A stretch of 59,373 nt of DNA from 40CM-2-70-7 sp035505915. Its GTDB lineage: Bacteria; Gemmatimonadota; Gemmatimonadetes; Gemmatimonadales; GWC2-71-9. The position numbers and the translations under genes were made by a program. Of this stretch, positions 48,998 to 57,283 are shown in pieces (the first letter of the stretch is position 1; each line of letters starts with the position of its first letter). The stretch is from contig DATJQI010000015.1 in assembly GCA_035505915.1 (NCBI GenBank), positions 1 to 59,373 on the forward strand, given 5' to 3'. Below the pieces are notes generated by a model. That model did not search any database. It saw only the letters and a program-made list of their open reading frames with translations, and was not told the origin of the DNA.

Positions 48998-50077
48998 TCA
49001 GGCTTGCGCCCGCTCCGCCGCCTGCGGCGCGGGGCGCGCGCTGATGGCGTAGGTGGGGCAGTGACGGATGAAGCCGCCGTCGGCGGGCGACCATTCCTGC
49101 TCGGCCTGGGTCACCACCGCCTTGCGGTCGTTGTCGAGCACGAACATCCCGTGCGGCGCGGTCACCAGGCACTGGCCGCAGCCGATGCACCGATCGCGCT
49201 CGACGCGGACCAGCACCCGGCGCTTGGGATAGACGCCCACCGCGCCCGGCGCGGGCCACTCGGCCGGCCGGTCCAGCGCGGCGATGGTCGCGCGGTACCC
49301 TTCTTCCACCACTTCCCGCAGATGGCTGAAGGAGAACATGGTGATGTGCGCCACGCGGGGATGGATGTAGTAGAGCGGCGGCGTGGTCCATTCCCGGAGC
49401 CGGAGCTCGAGGAGGGTCTGCATGGCGATTTCGGTGGCCCGCGCGAAGACGGACGCGAATCCCTCTTCCTGCGTGTCCTCGCGGAGCGCGCTGGACGCGG
49501 AGACGTCCACCGCGAGCACGCGCGCCCCCGACACGGCGCGCGCGGCGCCGATGGGCAGGTTATCCGAGGTCGCGCCGTCCACGTAGAACCGGCCGCGGAT
49601 CTCGCGGGGCGGGAGGTATCCGGGCAGGGCGCAGGAGCCGAAGATCGCGTCGACCAGCGGCACGTCGTCCTGGCCGGGGAGGCCCCAGAGGACCTGCATC
49701 CCCGAATTGATGTCCACGGTGTTCACCAGGACGGGCGGGTCCAGCTCGGCGAACGTGGCGTCTCCCACCAGGGAACGGATCAGGTGCTCGAGGGGCTCGC
49801 GCCGGAAGAGCGCGGGGGAGTGCATCCGCTTGAACGCCATGTCGGCGTGCGCGACCGTGAAGACGTCCTTCCGCTTCAGGCCGAGCGCCACGTCCTTGAG
49901 CTGGGGGATGCTGCACCCCGCGGCCCAGGCCGCTCCCACCAGTGACCCGACACTGGACCCGACGATGTGGGACGGCCGGAGCCCCCGCTCCACCAGCGCC
50001 TGGATGACGCCGATGTGGGCCAGGCCCTTCATGCCGCCCCCGCCCAGGACGAGGGTGAATTCGCTGCCGTCGGTCAC
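48998..50077 (-). CDS. Patatin-like phospholipase fused to a C-terminal 4Fe-4S ferredoxin domain
   Basis: 359 residues. The patatin domain (about 1-270) has the oxyanion segment LGGGGMKG (11-18), nucleophile elbow GSSVG (Ser42) and the catalytic Asp in YVDGATSDN. After a linker comes a ferredoxin-like module: CIGCGQC (C297, C300, C303) followed by CPTYAI (C340), enough for one [4Fe-4S] cluster. No signal peptide, so a cytosolic serine lipase or esterase. The redox module may gate or sense. GTG 50077. It pairs with a peroxiredoxin gene, consistent with a link between lipid turnover and oxidative stress. Confidence 0.88.
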   Translation of the reverse strand: MTDGSEFTLVLGGGGMKGLAHIGVIQALVERGLRPSHIVGSSVGSLVGAAWAAGCSIPQLKDVALGLKRKDVFTVAHADMAFKRMHSPALFRREPLEHLIRSLVGDATFAELDPPVLVNTVDINSGMQVLWGLPGQDDVPLVDAIFGSCALPGYLPPREIRGRFYVDGATSDNLPIGAARAVSGARVLAVDVSASSALREDTQEEGFASVFARATEIAMQTLLELRLREWTTPPLYYIHPRVAHITMFSFSHLREVVEEGYRATIAALDRPAEWPAPGAVGVYPKRRVLVRVERDRCIGCGQCLVTAPHGMFVLDNDRKAVVTQAEQEWSPADGGFIRHCPTYAISARPAPQAAERAQA

Positions 50078-50113
50078 CAGGGTGTCCGCTTGTTCCGTGT
50101 GGTGGTCTCCGAG

Positions 50114-50120
50114 TAAGGTA
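50114..50120. promoter_or_regulatory. Overlapping divergent -10 elements
   Basis: TAAGGTA reads TAAGGT on plus (50114-50119) and TACCTT on minus (50115-50120). They would serve the class V aminotransferase and the patatin-ferredoxin gene respectively, each with a leader of several tens of bases. Sharing the same bases would make the two promoters exclusive. Confidence 0.35.
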
Positions 50121-50175
50121 GAAGAGCCCCCGGGGCCCGCACTAGGCCCCTGCCGTCGATTCTCAAAGGAACCTG

Positions 50176-51384
50176 ATGACCGACGTCGTGTCGCATCCGA
50201 CCCGTGTGAAGGCGCTGCGTGAATCCCTGCGCGCGCTCCGCGCCACCGAATTTCCGTGGACCGCGGACACGGTCTACCTGAACAACGCGTCGGTGGGCCC
50301 GCTGCCCGAACGCACCCGTCGCCTGCTCGATCAGTTCAACGCCAAGCGCACCGCTCCGCATCTCCTGCCCGACCGGGATCTCTTCGCCGGCCTCGCGGCC
50401 GCCCGGGAAGCCGTGGCGCGTCTCCTGAACGCGGAGACCGCCGAGATCGCGATCGCCGTGAACACGAGCTACGGGCTGAACCTGGCGGCGCGGTCGCTCC
50501 CCATCGAGCCGGGCGACATCGTGCTCGTTTCCGACCGCGAGTTCCCCGCGAACATGTACCCGTGGCTCCTGCTCGAAAAACGGGGCGTGACAATCGAGAC
50601 GGTGCCGACCACGAAGGACGGCTGGCCCGACGAAGCCCGGATCCTCGAGCGGCTCCGCGATCCCCGGGTCCGCGTCCTGGCCGTGTCGTTCGTCCAGTTC
50701 TCCAACGGATTCCGGGCGGATGTGAAGAAGCTGGGCGCCGCGGCGAGGGCCAACGGGACCTACTTCGTGGTGGACGGGATCCAGGGCGTCGGCAACTCGC
50801 CGCTGGACGTGAAGGACACGCCCATCGACATCCTGTCGTGCGGCGGGCAGAAGTGGCTGCTCTCGCCCTGGGGGTCGGGGTTCGTCTACGTGCGGAAGGA
50901 GCTGATCGCGCAGATCGAGCCGGCGGTGTTCGGCTGGATGGCGTTCGAGGGCACCGACGATTTTTCGCACCTCGTGGAGTACAACCCCGTCTTCCGTGAC
51001 GACGCCCGCCGGTTCGAGCTGATCACGCTGCCGTACCAGGACGAGATCGGGTTCGCGTCGTCGCTCGAGCTGATCGAAGAAGTGGGCTTGCGGAACATCG
51101 TGGAGGTGACCCGCTCGCTGCACGAGCCGGTGCTGAAGTGGGCCGACGAGCACGGCATCCGCATCGCCTCACCCCGCGACGAGCGGCACCGGTCGGCCAT
51201 CGTCTGCGTCGCGCCGCCCAAGCCCGCCGAGGCGTTCCACGCCGTGAAGCGCGCGCGGGTGGTGTGCGCGCTCCGCGAGGGCGCCATCCGCCTCTCCCCG
51301 CACTTCTACAATACGGTGGAAGAGATGGAGAAGGTCGTCGAGGTGCTCGACGCCGTCCTCCACGAGCGGTCGGTCTCCGCCTAG
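50176..51384 (+). CDS. Class V aminotransferase (cysteine desulfurase/isopenicillin-N epimerase-like)
   Basis: 402-residue PLP enzyme, fold type I. VYLNNASVGPLPERTRRLL at the N-terminus, FVVDGIQGVGNSPLDV with the PLP-contacting Asp and Gln, and SCGGQKWLLSPWGSGFVYV with the Schiff-base lysine. A cysteine in the usual NifS/SufS active loop is not obvious, so desulfurase activity is doubtful. Kynureninase-like or epimerase-like chemistry is possible. ATG 50176 has AAAGGA upstream. It stands alone and converges with a membrane protein, sharing CTAG for both stops. Confidence 0.87.
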   Translation: MTDVVSHPTRVKALRESLRALRATEFPWTADTVYLNNASVGPLPERTRRLLDQFNAKRTAPHLLPDRDLFAGLAAAREAVARLLNAETAEIAIAVNTSYGLNLAARSLPIEPGDIVLVSDREFPANMYPWLLLEKRGVTIETVPTTKDGWPDEARILERLRDPRVRVLAVSFVQFSNGFRADVKKLGAAARANGTYFVVDGIQGVGNSPLDVKDTPIDILSCGGQKWLLSPWGSGFVYVRKELIAQIEPAVFGWMAFEGTDDFSHLVEYNPVFRDDARRFELITLPYQDEIGFASSLELIEEVGLRNIVEVTRSLHEPVLKWADEHGIRIASPRDERHRSAIVCVAPPKPAEAFHAVKRARVVCALREGAIRLSPHFYNTVEEMEKVVEVLDAVLHERSVSA

Positions 51385-52034
51385 ACCACCACGTCCCGGT
51401 GGCGGTCGAACCACCAGGCCCACAACGGAAACAGCCACAACGCCAGGGTCCCGCCCGCCAGGGCGGGGACCGTGGGCGGCGCGCCGGCGAAGATGCTGCT
51501 CGCGTAGAGCAGGGCCAGGAGAAGCGCGAACGCCCGGAAGCCCCAGCGGCCCACGCCGTCCCGGGAGCGCGTGGTGCGTCCGTAGATCCACACGCCCGCG
51601 ATGAGCAGGAAATACTCCACCACCACCGTCACGGCCGCCGAGTTCCACAGTCCCAGTCCGATGTGAGTGCTCCCGTGCACCGTGATGGGCATGTCGGGCA
51701 CGTGGACGATCACGTCCATCACCCAGTGGCTCAGGACGCCGCAGAAGATCACGACGGCGCCGGCGCGGTAGCGCGTGAACGCCCAGTAGGCGCCGGCGAA
51801 CAGGAGCCCCCACACCACGTCCATCTCGAGGGAATGGGAGTACGGGTACGAGGTGAACTCGAGGACCTGGAAGGTCTTCCCGCCGGGGACGATCCGCACC
51901 TGCTCCCAGCCGAGGAGCAGGAAGACGGGCCAGAGCAGGTCGGCGAGCAGGGGGGCGGCCATGAGGGGGCCGAGGGAGGCTTTGGGGGCGACGCGCTTGG
52001 ACGCGAGGCCGACGGCGAAGTGGCCGATGAACAT
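51381..52034 (-). CDS. Multi-pass membrane protein, possible DUF457-type
   Basis: 217 residues with about five or six hydrophobic segments. N-terminal MFIGHFAVGLASKR, a histidine in YPYSHSLEMD, and LSHWVMDVIVH give conserved His and Asp residues. Such residues are typical of small membrane proteins annotated as metal-dependent hydrolases (YdjM/DUF457). I cannot name the substrate. ATG 52034 has GGGAGG 4 nt upstream. It follows tyrS by 13 nt and is likely co-transcribed with it. Confidence 0.75.
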   Translation of the reverse strand: MFIGHFAVGLASKRVAPKASLGPLMAAPLLADLLWPVFLLLGWEQVRIVPGGKTFQVLEFTSYPYSHSLEMDVVWGLLFAGAYWAFTRYRAGAVVIFCGVLSHWVMDVIVHVPDMPITVHGSTHIGLGLWNSAAVTVVVEYFLLIAGVWIYGRTTRSRDGVGRWGFRAFALLLALLYASSIFAGAPPTVPALAGGTLALWLFPLWAWWFDRHRDVVV

Positions 52035-52047
52035 GGAGCCTCCCGGG

Positions 52048-53298
52048 TCAGGGTCGCTTCAGGAGTGCGTAGTCTTTCTTCCCCTTCCGCAATAGCGCGA
52101 ATCCCGACACCCAATCGGCGGCCGCGAGCTTCCGGTTCACGTCGTTCTCGCGTTGCTGATTGAGATAGATCCCGCCCTGCTCGATGGACCGCCGCGCTTC
52201 GCCGTTCGACTTGGCGAGCCCGGCGGCCACCACTGCTTCCACCAGCGTCGGCGTATCCGAAGGGACGGCCGCCGTCGTGACTTCGCCGGCCAGGACGTCG
52301 AATACGCCGGCCGGCGCCTTGCGCGGGTCGAAGTCCCCGAACAGCACCGCCGAGGCGTTGGTGACGCTCGCGAGCGCGTCCTTCCCGTGCACCATCTCGG
52401 TGACGCCTTTCGCCAGCGCGGCCTGGGCCGCCCGGGCTCCCGGATTGGCCTTCACCTCGCCTTCGAGGCGCTCGATCTCCGGACGTGACAGGAAGGTGAA
52501 CGTCTTGAGGTACCCGATGACGTCCCGGTCATCGGTATTGAGCCAGAACTGATAGAACCGGTACGGTGACGTGAGCGCCGGGTCGAGCCAGATCGACTCG
52601 CCCTCGGACTTGCCGAACTTGGCGCCGGACGACGTGGTGATGAGCGGCGCGACGAGCGCGTGGGCCTCGCCGCCGTCCACCCGGCGGATCAAGTCGACGC
52701 CCGCGGTGATGTTCCCCCACTGGTCCGAGCCCCCCACTTGCAGGGTGCACCCGGTCTCCCGGTACAGATGAAGGAAGTCGTACGACTGGAGGAGCATGTA
52801 GCTGAACTCGGTGTACGAGAGCCCGGCCTCGAGCCGGGCCGTCACCGACTCCTTCTGGAGCATCACGTTGACCGAGAAGTGCTTGCCGATGTCCCGGAGA
52901 AAATCGACCAGCTTGAGCTCCACCAGCCACTTCGCGTTGTCGAGGAGCAGGGCGTCCGTCTGCTTCGGGCCGAACTCGAGGAAGCGGGCCATCTGGTCCC
53001 GCTGGCGCTGGAGATTCTCCCGGATCTGCTCCTTGGAGAGCAGGGGGCGCTCGTTGCGCTTGCCGGACGGGTCGCCGATCAGGCCGGTGCCGCCGCCCAT
53101 CAGCGCGATGGGGCGATGCCCGGCCCGCTGGAGCTGCGCCAGCAGCATGATGGGCATCAGGTTCCCGACCTGCAGGGAAGGCGCCGTCGGATCGAACCCG
53201 CAGTACGCGGTCCGCGACCCCGTCGCGAGGTGCTCGGCGATGTGCGGAGTGGCGTCGTGCACGAAGCCGCGCCAGCGGAGGTCGTCCAGGAAGCTCAT
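52048..53298 (-). CDS. tyrS: Tyrosyl-tRNA synthetase
   Basis: Class I aminoacyl-tRNA synthetase charging tRNA-Tyr. 416 residues: catalytic Rossmann domain with YCGFDPTAPSLQVGNLMPIMLL, tyrosine-pocket segments (LEAGLSYTEFSYMLLQSYDFLHL, GGSDQWGNITAG), KMSKS loop as KFGKSEG, and a C-terminal S4 RNA-binding domain (SNGEARRSIEQGGIYLNQQ). The HIGH motif reads QVGN, with glutamine in place of the first histidine. ATG 53298 lies 10 nt after TACGAT. No T-box-like leader fits in the short gap upstream. Confidence 0.96.
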   Translation of the reverse strand: MSFLDDLRWRGFVHDATPHIAEHLATGSRTAYCGFDPTAPSLQVGNLMPIMLLAQLQRAGHRPIALMGGGTGLIGDPSGKRNERPLLSKEQIRENLQRQRDQMARFLEFGPKQTDALLLDNAKWLVELKLVDFLRDIGKHFSVNVMLQKESVTARLEAGLSYTEFSYMLLQSYDFLHLYRETGCTLQVGGSDQWGNITAGVDLIRRVDGGEAHALVAPLITTSSGAKFGKSEGESIWLDPALTSPYRFYQFWLNTDDRDVIGYLKTFTFLSRPEIERLEGEVKANPGARAAQAALAKGVTEMVHGKDALASVTNASAVLFGDFDPRKAPAGVFDVLAGEVTTAAVPSDTPTLVEAVVAAGLAKSNGEARRSIEQGGIYLNQQRENDVNRKLAAADWVSGFALLRKGKKDYALLKRP

Positions 53299-53308
53299 AG
53301 GCCCGCGA

Positions 53309-53360
53309 ATCGTAAGAGCCGCCTCCGGCGCTGGCAAGCGCGGGTACGCGTCGGTAGGTT
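53309..53360. promoter_or_regulatory. Divergent promoters of tyrS and the class A PBP gene
   Basis: Minus: TTGCCA (53332-53337), a 17-nt spacer, TACGAT (53309-53314), 10 nt before ATG 53298. Plus: TAGGTT (53355-53360), 11 nt before ATG 53372, with only TGGCAA (the complement of the tyrS -35) at the matching upstream spacing. The gap is 73 bp. Confidence 0.5.
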
Positions 53361-53371
53361 GTTAGACGACG

Positions 53372-55540
53372 ATGGTCACGCCCACCGAGCCCGAAGCGCT
53401 CCCCGAGTCTTCGCCGCCCCGTCCCTGGTCCCCCGCCTGGTGGCTCCACCAGGTGACGCGCGGGCGCGTGCTGTTCGCCGCGCTCGTGGGGGTCTTCTTC
53501 GTGTTCGGCGCGGCGTACGGCTCGTGGACCCGCGTCTGCGCGGGGGAGCGGTGCCCGTCCATCTCGCGCCTCATCAACACCGGTCCGGCCCAGTCCGCCA
53601 AGGTCTACGCGGCCGACGGCCGCCTCATCGCCGAGCTGGGGCTCGAGCGCCGGACGGTCCTCAAGCTCAACGACATCCCGCTCTTCGTCCGCCAGGCGTT
53701 CATCGCCACCGAAGACAAGCGCTTCTACCACCATCACGGCATCGACTACTGGCGCATCCTGGGCGCGCTGAAGGCCAACGTGACCAGCCTGGCCTACAGC
53801 CAGGGCTTCTCGACCATCACGATGCAGCTGGCCCGGAACGTGTTCACCGACCAGATCTCGCGCGACAAGACGCTCACCCGGAAGCTCAAGGAAGCCCGGG
53901 TGGCCATCGAGATCGAGCGGAATTTTCCGAAGGACACGATCCTCGAGATGTACCTGAACCAGATCGACCTGGGGTCGGGCGCGCACGGCGTGGACGCCGC
54001 CTCCCAGGTGTATTTCGGCAAGTCGGCGCGCGATTTGAACGTGGCCGAGGCGGCCACGCTCGCGGCGCTCCCCAAGGCGCCGGCGTCGTACAACCCGCGC
54101 CTCCATCCGGACCGCGCGGTGCGGCGCCGGAACGTGGTCCTGGACCTGATGCGCGATCAGGGCCTCCTGTCCCCCGAGGACTGCGAGCTGTGGAAGGCCT
54201 ACCCGCTGGTGCTGACCAACAGCCGCACCAACTACGGGGACGTGGCGCCGTACTTCGTCGAATGGATCCGGCAGGACCTCGAGGCCCGGTTCGGGCGCCA
54301 GCTCTACGAGGGCGGGCTCCGCATCCACACCACGCTCGATCTCGACATGCAGGACGCGGCCGAGCGGGCCGTGGAAAACCAGCTCGAGGTGATCGAGTCG
54401 GGCGTGTATTCGGACGGGCATTTCCCCGGCAAGTCCTACCGGGACTATCTCGAGAGCCAGAAGTCGAGCGGGGAGAACCCGGGCGGGTTCACGCCGTACC
54501 TTCAGGGCGCGATGGTGTCCCTGGACGCGCACACCGGCGCGATCCTCGCGATGGTGGGGGGCCGGGACTTCGACGACTCGAAGTACAACCGGGTCACCCA
54601 GTCGCGGCGGCAGGCCGGCTCGACCTTCAAGCCGTTCGTGTACTCGGCCGCCATCCGCGCGGGGCACACCACCTCGGAGATTCTCGACGACTCGCCTTTG
54701 ACGGTGCCGGTGCTGCAGCCCGACTCGACCCTGTGGAACCCGAAGGACGACGACGACACCATCGAAGGGCTGATCCCGCTCCGGCAGGCGCTCTACAACT
54801 CCCGCAACCTGGCCACGATCAAGCTCGGGATGTCGCTCGGGGAGCAGACCGTGATCGGCGAAGCGCGCCGGTACGGGATCACGACGCCCATTCCGTCCGT
54901 GCCGTCCATTCACATCGGGTCGTCCACCGTCAATCCGCTCGAGATGGCGGCCGCCTACACGGCCTTCGCCACGCTCGGCACGCGGTCCACGGCGTACGGC
55001 ATCGACTACGTGGAGGACGCCAAGGGCACCGTGCTCTTCCGGTCGAGCCCCGACCGGACCGAGGTGATGGACTCCTCGCACACGTGGCTGATGGTGGACA
55101 TGATGAAGGACGTGATCCGCCGCGGCACGGCGTTCTCGGCCGTCTGGAAGGCGGGGTTCCAGATCCCGGCCGCGGGCAAGACCGGCACGACGGACACCTA
55201 CACCGACGCGTGGTTCATCGGGTACACGCCGCAGATCGTGACCGCGGTGTGGGTGGGGTACGATCTCATCCAGCCCATCCTTCCGCACAATGCCGGCGGC
55301 GGCAAGATCGCGGCCCCGGCGTGGACCGCGATGATGAAGGACGTGTACGACCGGCGTCCGGCGCCCGCGGACTGGCCGCGCCCCGACTCCCTGATCACCC
55401 GGGAAGTGGACCGGAGCAACGGCTTCCTCGCCACGCCCTTCTGCCCCGACTCCCTGCATCACTGGGACTGGTACTATCCCGGCACCGAGCCCACCAAGCT
55501 CTGCCCGGTGCACTCGGGGCTCGGCGGCATTTCCCCCTGA
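53372..55540 (+). CDS. Class A penicillin-binding protein, PBP1A-like
   Basis: Bifunctional peptidoglycan glycosyltransferase and transpeptidase. 722 residues: a Pro-rich cytosolic tail, one membrane helix (about 33-50), GT51 domain with catalytic Glu114 in EDKRFYHHHGID and GFSTITMQLARN, IEIERNFPKDTILEMYLNQI, then the transpeptidase. Its motifs are STFK (Ser417), SRN (477-479) and KTGT (603-606). A short Cys-containing tail (TPFCPDSLHHWDW...KLCPVH) could form a disulfide. It lies upstream of an amidohydrolase after 2 nt. Confidence 0.95.
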   Translation: MVTPTEPEALPESSPPRPWSPAWWLHQVTRGRVLFAALVGVFFVFGAAYGSWTRVCAGERCPSISRLINTGPAQSAKVYAADGRLIAELGLERRTVLKLNDIPLFVRQAFIATEDKRFYHHHGIDYWRILGALKANVTSLAYSQGFSTITMQLARNVFTDQISRDKTLTRKLKEARVAIEIERNFPKDTILEMYLNQIDLGSGAHGVDAASQVYFGKSARDLNVAEAATLAALPKAPASYNPRLHPDRAVRRRNVVLDLMRDQGLLSPEDCELWKAYPLVLTNSRTNYGDVAPYFVEWIRQDLEARFGRQLYEGGLRIHTTLDLDMQDAAERAVENQLEVIESGVYSDGHFPGKSYRDYLESQKSSGENPGGFTPYLQGAMVSLDAHTGAILAMVGGRDFDDSKYNRVTQSRRQAGSTFKPFVYSAAIRAGHTTSEILDDSPLTVPVLQPDSTLWNPKDDDDTIEGLIPLRQALYNSRNLATIKLGMSLGEQTVIGEARRYGITTPIPSVPSIHIGSSTVNPLEMAAAYTAFATLGTRSTAYGIDYVEDAKGTVLFRSSPDRTEVMDSSHTWLMVDMMKDVIRRGTAFSAVWKAGFQIPAAGKTGTTDTYTDAWFIGYTPQIVTAVWVGYDLIQPILPHNAGGGKIAAPAWTAMMKDVYDRRPAPADWPRPDSLITREVDRSNGFLATPFCPDSLHHWDWYYPGTEPTKLCPVHSGLGGISP

Positions 55541-55542
55541 CG

Positions 55543-56730
55543 ATGCTCCGCATTCGCGCGGGGCGCGTGCACCCCGTCACGGCGCCGCCCATCGAGGACG
55601 GCGCCGTTCTCGTCGGCGATGACGGCGTGATCGCCGCCGTGGGTCCCCACCCCCTCGTCCCCCATCCCCCGGGTACCGTGACGCTCGAATACCGGGACTC
55701 CGTGCTGGTCCCCGGTTTCGTGAATACCCATACCCATCTGGAACTGACCCACCTCGCGGGCAAGAACGCGGAGCGGGAGTTCCCCAAGTGGATCCGGCAG
55801 GTGCGGACACTGAAGGAAGAGACGCCGCCGGAGGAGTTCGATGGGGCGGCCGAGCGGGGCCTGCGCGACTGCTGGGCCCAGGGCGTCACCTGCGTCGCCG
55901 ACACCGGGGACTCGGGCGCGGCGGTCCGCGCCCTCGCGCGGCTGGGCGGCCGGGGCATCGCCTACCATGAGGTGTTCGGGCCGGATCCGGCCCGGCTCGC
56001 GGCGAGCCTCGAAGGCCTGAAGGCCCGAGTCCACGAGCTGCGCCGCTTCACGTCCTTCCACGTCGGCCTGGGCGTCTCACCCCACGCGCCGTACACCGTG
56101 AGCGCGCCGCTCTACCGCGCGGTTGCGGACTACGCGCTCCGCGACGGACTCCCGATCGCCGTGCACCTGGCGGAGTCCAAAGAGGAAGAGGAATTCGTCC
56201 GGAGCGGAGCGGGGCCGTTCGCGGCGGCCTGGGCGGCGCGGGGGATCCCGGTCGCTCCACACAACGTCTCTCCGGTCCGCTTCCTCGACTCCCTCGGCGT
56301 CCTGCGCCACGGCACGTTGTGCATCCATACGGTCCAGCTCGACCGGGACGACATCGCCGTCCTCGCGCGGACCCGGGTGGGAGTCGCGCACTGCCCGCTC
56401 TCGAACCGGGCGCACGGCCACGGCACCGCGCCGCTCGCGGAACTCAGGAAGGCGGGAGTACCGGTGGGGCTCGGAACCGACTCGGTGGTGAGCGTGGGAG
56501 CGCTGGATCTCTGGGCCGAGGCCCGAGCCGCCGGCCTCGCGGGGGAGGCGGCCCTGCGGATGCTCACCTTGGAGGGAGCTCGCGCGATTTGCTTGGATCG
56601 CGTAGTGGGGTCCCTGGACGTCGGGAAACAGGGTGATCTTGCTGTACTCACCGCCTATCCGACTGACCGACTAACAACCGTTCTGACCGTGGTTTCCGGG
56701 CGCATCGTCTATCGGGCCGGGGCAGGGTAG
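55543..56730 (+). CDS. Amidohydrolase-superfamily deaminase/chlorohydrolase-like protein
   Basis: 395-residue metal-dependent hydrolase with the SsnA/TrzA-type fold. Metal ligands: FVNTHTHLEL (HxH), VHLAESKEEEEF (His, Glu), LCIHTVQL (His) and GLGTDSVVS (Asp). The small beta-sandwich domain frames both ends, and the closing GKQGDLAVL segment is typical. Relatives deaminate guanine, cytosine or S-adenosylhomocysteine, or support futalosine-type menaquinone synthesis. The substrate cannot be fixed here. ATG 55543 follows the PBP stop by 2 nt. Confidence 0.87.
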   Translation: MLRIRAGRVHPVTAPPIEDGAVLVGDDGVIAAVGPHPLVPHPPGTVTLEYRDSVLVPGFVNTHTHLELTHLAGKNAEREFPKWIRQVRTLKEETPPEEFDGAAERGLRDCWAQGVTCVADTGDSGAAVRALARLGGRGIAYHEVFGPDPARLAASLEGLKARVHELRRFTSFHVGLGVSPHAPYTVSAPLYRAVADYALRDGLPIAVHLAESKEEEEFVRSGAGPFAAAWAARGIPVAPHNVSPVRFLDSLGVLRHGTLCIHTVQLDRDDIAVLARTRVGVAHCPLSNRAHGHGTAPLAELRKAGVPVGLGTDSVVSVGALDLWAEARAAGLAGEAALRMLTLEGARAICLDRVVGSLDVGKQGDLAVLTAYPTDRLTTVLTVVSGRIVYRAGAG

Positions 56731-56733
56731 ATT
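56728..56733 (+). promoter_or_regulatory. -10-like TAGATT before argR
   Basis: TAGATT ends 9 nt before ATG 56743 and begins at the stop codon of the amidohydrolase. It matches the TANNNT-plus-short-gap pattern of other unit heads, but no -35 is apparent. Confidence 0.35.
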
Positions 56734-56742
56734 TCCGGCGCA

Positions 56743-57198
56743 ATGAAAACGCAGCGGCACGCGGCCATTCTGAAGGTCGTCCGGCGCGACCTGGTGGGGA
56801 GTCAGGAGCAGCTGCGCGAGCTGCTCTCGGCCGAAGGGTTCAACGTCACGCAGGCCACCCTGTCGCGGGACATCCGCGAGCTGGGTCTCGCCAAAGTCGC
56901 CGCCCCGGACGGCGCCTCTCATTACGCCCCGCCCCCCGAAGCGGGCGCGTCCCCCCGCCCGCATCTCGAGCAGCTCCTGCCCACCATGCTGGTCTCGGTG
57001 GACGGCGTGGGCCCGCTCCTGGTCCTCAAGACGTCCACGGGCGCCGCCCAGCCGCTGGCCCTCGCGGTGGACGGCGCCGGCTGGTCCGAAATCATCGGCA
57101 CCATCGCGGGCGACGACGCCATCCTGGTGATCACGAAAAGCGAGCGGGCCCGGCGCGCCATTCAGACCCGGGTCGAGGAGCTGGCCGGCCTCTCGTAG
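56743..57198 (+). CDS. argR: Arginine repressor
   Basis: 151-residue arginine-responsive regulator. The N-terminal winged helix-turn-helix (KVVRRDLVGSQEQLRELLSAEGFNVTQATLSRDIRELGLAK) contains the near-invariant TQATLSRDIRELGL. The C-terminal hexamerisation and arginine-binding core has GTIAGDDAILVITKS (GTIAGDDT-type signature). It is followed by argG and argH, with an operator-like palindrome in between, so it probably represses them when arginine is plentiful. Confidence 0.95.
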   Translation: MKTQRHAAILKVVRRDLVGSQEQLRELLSAEGFNVTQATLSRDIRELGLAKVAAPDGASHYAPPPEAGASPRPHLEQLLPTMLVSVDGVGPLLVLKTSTGAAQPLALAVDGAGWSEIIGTIAGDDAILVITKSERARRAIQTRVEELAGLS

Positions 57199-57212
57199 TC
57201 GCTCGGGCGGCC

Positions 57213-57240
57213 TTGCGTCCCGGGGTCCCCCCTGTATGTT
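57213..57240 (+). promoter_or_regulatory. Putative argG promoter
   Basis: TTGCGT (57213-57218), a 16-nt spacer, TATGTT (57235-57240). The -10 overlaps the left end of the palindrome at 57238-57261, so repressor binding would cover the -10 and the start site. Confidence 0.45.
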
Positions 57241-57261
57241 TATGCACTCGAGTGCATAAAC
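57238..57261. promoter_or_regulatory. Perfect 24-bp palindrome, probable ArgR operator (ARG box)
   Basis: GTTTATGCACTC followed directly by its exact reverse complement. The TATGCA/TGCATA cores resemble ARG-box half-sites of ArgR/AhrC proteins (AT-rich TGCAT/TGAAT halves). It ends 22 bp before the argG ATG and lies between argR and argG, which is ideal placement for autogenous and operon control. Confidence 0.75.
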
Positions 57262-57283
57262 CTTCACCCGGGACAGTCACCTG

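Noticed and set aside
52529..55513. A 994-codon minus-strand frame opposite the class A PBP
   Set aside because: Shadow of the PBP gene. Its last part is tyrS read in the wrong frame.
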